A DNA stretch of 6,138 nucleotides from Alphaproteobacteria bacterium (GTDB lineage Bacteria; Pseudomonadota; Alphaproteobacteria; Rhizobiales; Xanthobacteraceae). The position numbers were made by a program, and so were the translations under genes. Shown here piece by piece: positions 5,213-6,138 of the stretch. Each line of letters begins with the position of its first letter. Position 1 is the first letter of the stretch. Under the pieces are notes generated by a model. That model ran no database searches, had not been told where the DNA came from, and was given only the letters and a program-made list of their open reading frames with translations. The DNA is taken from the NCBI GenBank assembly GCA_005884855.1, contig VAZS01000044.1, positions 1 through 6,138 on the forward strand. Direction: 5' to 3'.

Positions 5213-5281
5213 ATGGCTAAGAAAGCGAAGAAGGCGAAAAAGGCGAAGAAGGCGAAAAAGTCCAAGAAGGGCAAGAAGTAA
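5213..5281 (+). CDS. 22-residue Ala-Lys-Lys repeat peptide, histone H1-tail-like
   Basis: The ATG is preceded by GAGAGGA (5202-5208) at good spacing and opens a 22-codon frame ending in TAA. After Met the product is five AKK units followed by SKK and GKK: 14 lysines, five alanines, one serine, one glycine, and no acidic or aromatic residue. Such a chain is extremely basic and should bind nucleic acid or other polyanions. It resembles the Lys/Ala/Ser-rich tails of histone H1 and of bacterial H1-like or HU-extension proteins, but without a folded domain. The strong ribosome binding site, the downstream hairpin and terminator, and the regular three-residue periodicity argue that it is a real translated gene despite its size. 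AAG and AAA are mixed within an exact 18-bp tandem repeat. Its function is unknown; nucleoid or RNA binding is inference. Confidence 0.65.
   Translation: MAKKAKKAKKAKKAKKSKKGKK
5225..5260 (+). repeat. Two perfect tandem copies of an 18-bp unit inside the Lys-rich ORF
   Basis: The unit GCGAAGAAGGCGAAAAAG occurs at 5225-5242 and again at 5243-5260 without mismatch. Each copy encodes AKKAKK. Because the unit is a multiple of three, slippage or unequal recombination would change peptide length without breaking the frame. Confidence 0.9.
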
Positions 5282-5288
5282 CCTACGA

Positions 5289-5317
5289 GCCCGGGTGGAG
5301 CACAGCTCCGCCCGGGC
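5289..5317 (+). repeat. 12-bp GC-rich hairpin just after the Lys-rich ORF
   Basis: GCCCGGGTGGAG (5289-5300) pairs with CTCCGCCCGGGC (5306-5317) through 11 Watson-Crick pairs and one G-T pair, around the 5-nt loop CACAG. It begins 7 nt after the TAA. No T-run follows, so it is not itself a classic terminator. It probably protects the 3' end of the short message, or acts with the terminator at 5351-5379. Confidence 0.85.
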
Positions 5318-5350
5318 ACCCGGTCTCAAGCGATAACGATTTTGAAAATG

Positions 5351-5379
5351 GCGGGCCTCGGGTCCGCTTTTTATTTTTT
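5351..5379 (+). terminator. Rho-independent terminator of the Lys-rich peptide transcript
   Basis: A 7-bp stem (5351-5357 with 5361-5367, one G-T pair) with a 3-nt loop is followed by TTTTTATTTTTT (5368-5379) and preceded by AAAA. It closes a unit of about 170 nt downstream of the peptide start and isolates it from the dehydrogenase gene. Confidence 0.9.
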
Positions 5380-5446
5380 CCGTCATCAAACTTTCAGCCG
5401 TATAAGGCTTGTCGCGCAAGATTTCGAAACATGGAGCTGACGACAG

Positions 5447-6138
5447 ATGACTGCAATCCGTGGAGCGGCCGCCGCCGTGACCGGCGCCGCCAGTGGTATT
5501 GGCCGGGCGCTGGCGCTTGAACTTGCGGCGCGTGGCTGCGATCTCGCGCTCGCCGATCGTGACGAAGCGGGGCTGCAGGCGGTCGCGGCGGAGATCGCCA
5601 AGACCGACAACAGTAAAGGGCAGCCGTGCAAAGTGAGCGTGCATCGGCTCGATGTCGGCGACCCCAGCCAGATCGAAGCATTCGCGCAAGCCGCGGTCGC
5701 GGCCCATCCCGGCCTCAACATCGTCATCAATAACGCCGGCGTCGCGCTGCTTGGGCAATTCAGCGAGATCGACCAGGCGCAGATGGATTGGCTGATGAAC
5801 ATCAATTTCTGGGGCGTGGTGCATTCGACCCGCGCCTTCCTGCCGCATCTTTCGCGGCAACGCGAAGCCCACATTGTCAACATCTCGAGCATCTTCGGCA
5901 TCATCGCGCCGCCCGGCCAGACCGCTTATGCCGCGGCGAAATTCGCGGTGCGCGGCTTTTCGGAAAGCCTGCGGCATGAGCTGCAGATGGCGGCGAGTCC
6001 GGTACGTCTGTCGGTGGTGCATCCCGGCGGCGTCGCCACCAACATCGTCCGCAACTCCCGCACCGGTACGGGCATGACCGACAATGCGCGCCGCGCGCAA
6101 TCGATCGAGCGTTTCGACACCGTCGCCAAGACCACGCC
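5447..6138 (+). CDS. Short-chain dehydrogenase/reductase (SDR), partial at right edge
   Basis: The frame is open from ATG 5447 to the window end (230 complete codons) and lacks its C-terminus. It is a classical SDR, an NAD(P)(H)-dependent oxidoreductase with a Rossmann fold. The cofactor glycine motif is TGAASGIG (residues 12-19). A DV pair that contacts the adenine ring is at 69-70, and NNAG at 95-98. The active site is N120 (in MNINFWG), S148 (in NISS), Y161 and K165 (YAAAK), complete and correctly spaced. PGGVATNI (193-200) is the usual cofactor-binding segment. D37 in the ALADRD stretch after beta-2 hints at an NAD(H) preference, but the following R38 leaves NADP(H) possible. The substrate cannot be predicted. 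GGAG (5433-5436) lies 10 nt upstream. The ATG at 5431 is in another frame. The gene lies 67 bp after a terminator, so it has its own promoter; TATAAG at 5401-5406 could be its -10. Confidence 0.93.
   Translation, partial: MTAIRGAAAAVTGAASGIGRALALELAARGCDLALADRDEAGLQAVAAEIAKTDNSKGQPCKVSVHRLDVGDPSQIEAFAQAAVAAHPGLNIVINNAGVALLGQFSEIDQAQMDWLMNINFWGVVHSTRAFLPHLSRQREAHIVNISSIFGIIAPPGQTAYAAAKFAVRGFSESLRHELQMAASPVRLSVVHPGGVATNIVRNSRTGTGMTDNARRAQSIERFDTVAKTT

Noticed and set aside
4121..6100. A 659-codon minus-strand open frame crossing the GGDEF gene, the Lys-rich locus and the SDR
   Set aside because: It is a shadow of real genes on both strands and crosses a terminator; its composition changes with each underlying gene.
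1..6138. CRISPR arrays, insertion sequences, phage genes and toxin-antitoxin pairs
   Set aside because: No spaced direct repeats, transposase motifs, terminal inverted repeats or recognisable phage or toxin proteins were seen on either strand.

Overview
The window looks like chromosomal DNA from an alphaproteobacterium of the Bradyrhizobium/Rhodopseudomonas group (Nitrobacteraceae). The evidence is high GC with strong G/C third-position bias, an RpoH-type sigma factor of the rhizobial RpoH2 kind, a small protein resembling DUF6476 next to an RluA-family pseudouridine synthase, and a seven-helix membrane GGDEF protein. The genus assignment is inference from remembered protein similarity; no search was run.

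Layout: 1-367 is a gene-poor left edge holding the end of a small membrane ORF (2-133) and two weak micro-ORFs. A tRNA-Glu(CTC) with encoded CCA lies on the minus strand (368-442), with a plausible promoter at 455-482. Next come a one-helix DUF6476-like protein (542-880, minus) and, only 27 bp away and divergent, an RluA-family pseudouridine synthase (908-1810, plus). A structured leader (1811-2025) precedes rpoH (2026-2925), which ends in a textbook rho-independent terminator (2959-2987). Convergent to it is a secreted Amidase_2 family amidase (3021-3644, minus). Upstream of that on the same strand is a broken diguanylate cyclase gene (3684-4755), preceded by a 20-codon upstream ORF whose stop overlaps its start. 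A 400-bp gene-free stretch leads to a 22-residue peptide made almost wholly of Ala-Lys-Lys repeats (5213-5281), followed by a 12-bp hairpin and a terminator (5351-5379). A short-chain dehydrogenase begins at 5447 and runs off the right edge.

The main surprise is that two of the conserved genes carry internal deletions hitting their signature motifs. The pseudouridine synthase has lost, in frame, the GRTHQIRVH...GDxxYG block expected right after residue 253. The GGDEF protein has lost the middle of its cyclase domain, including the GGDEF motif itself, and the join is out of frame. Both look like clean deletions with intact sequence on either side. They may reflect gene decay in this lineage or errors in the assembly.

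The genes do not form one pathway. They fall into a translation/stress group (tRNA-Glu, rRNA pseudouridine synthase, heat-shock sigma factor) and an envelope/signalling group (amidase, GGDEF remnant), followed by the Lys-rich peptide and an oxidoreductase. I see no CRISPR array, insertion sequence, phage gene or toxin-antitoxin pair, and no clear new multi-gene system. The Lys-rich peptide locus is the most unusual element.
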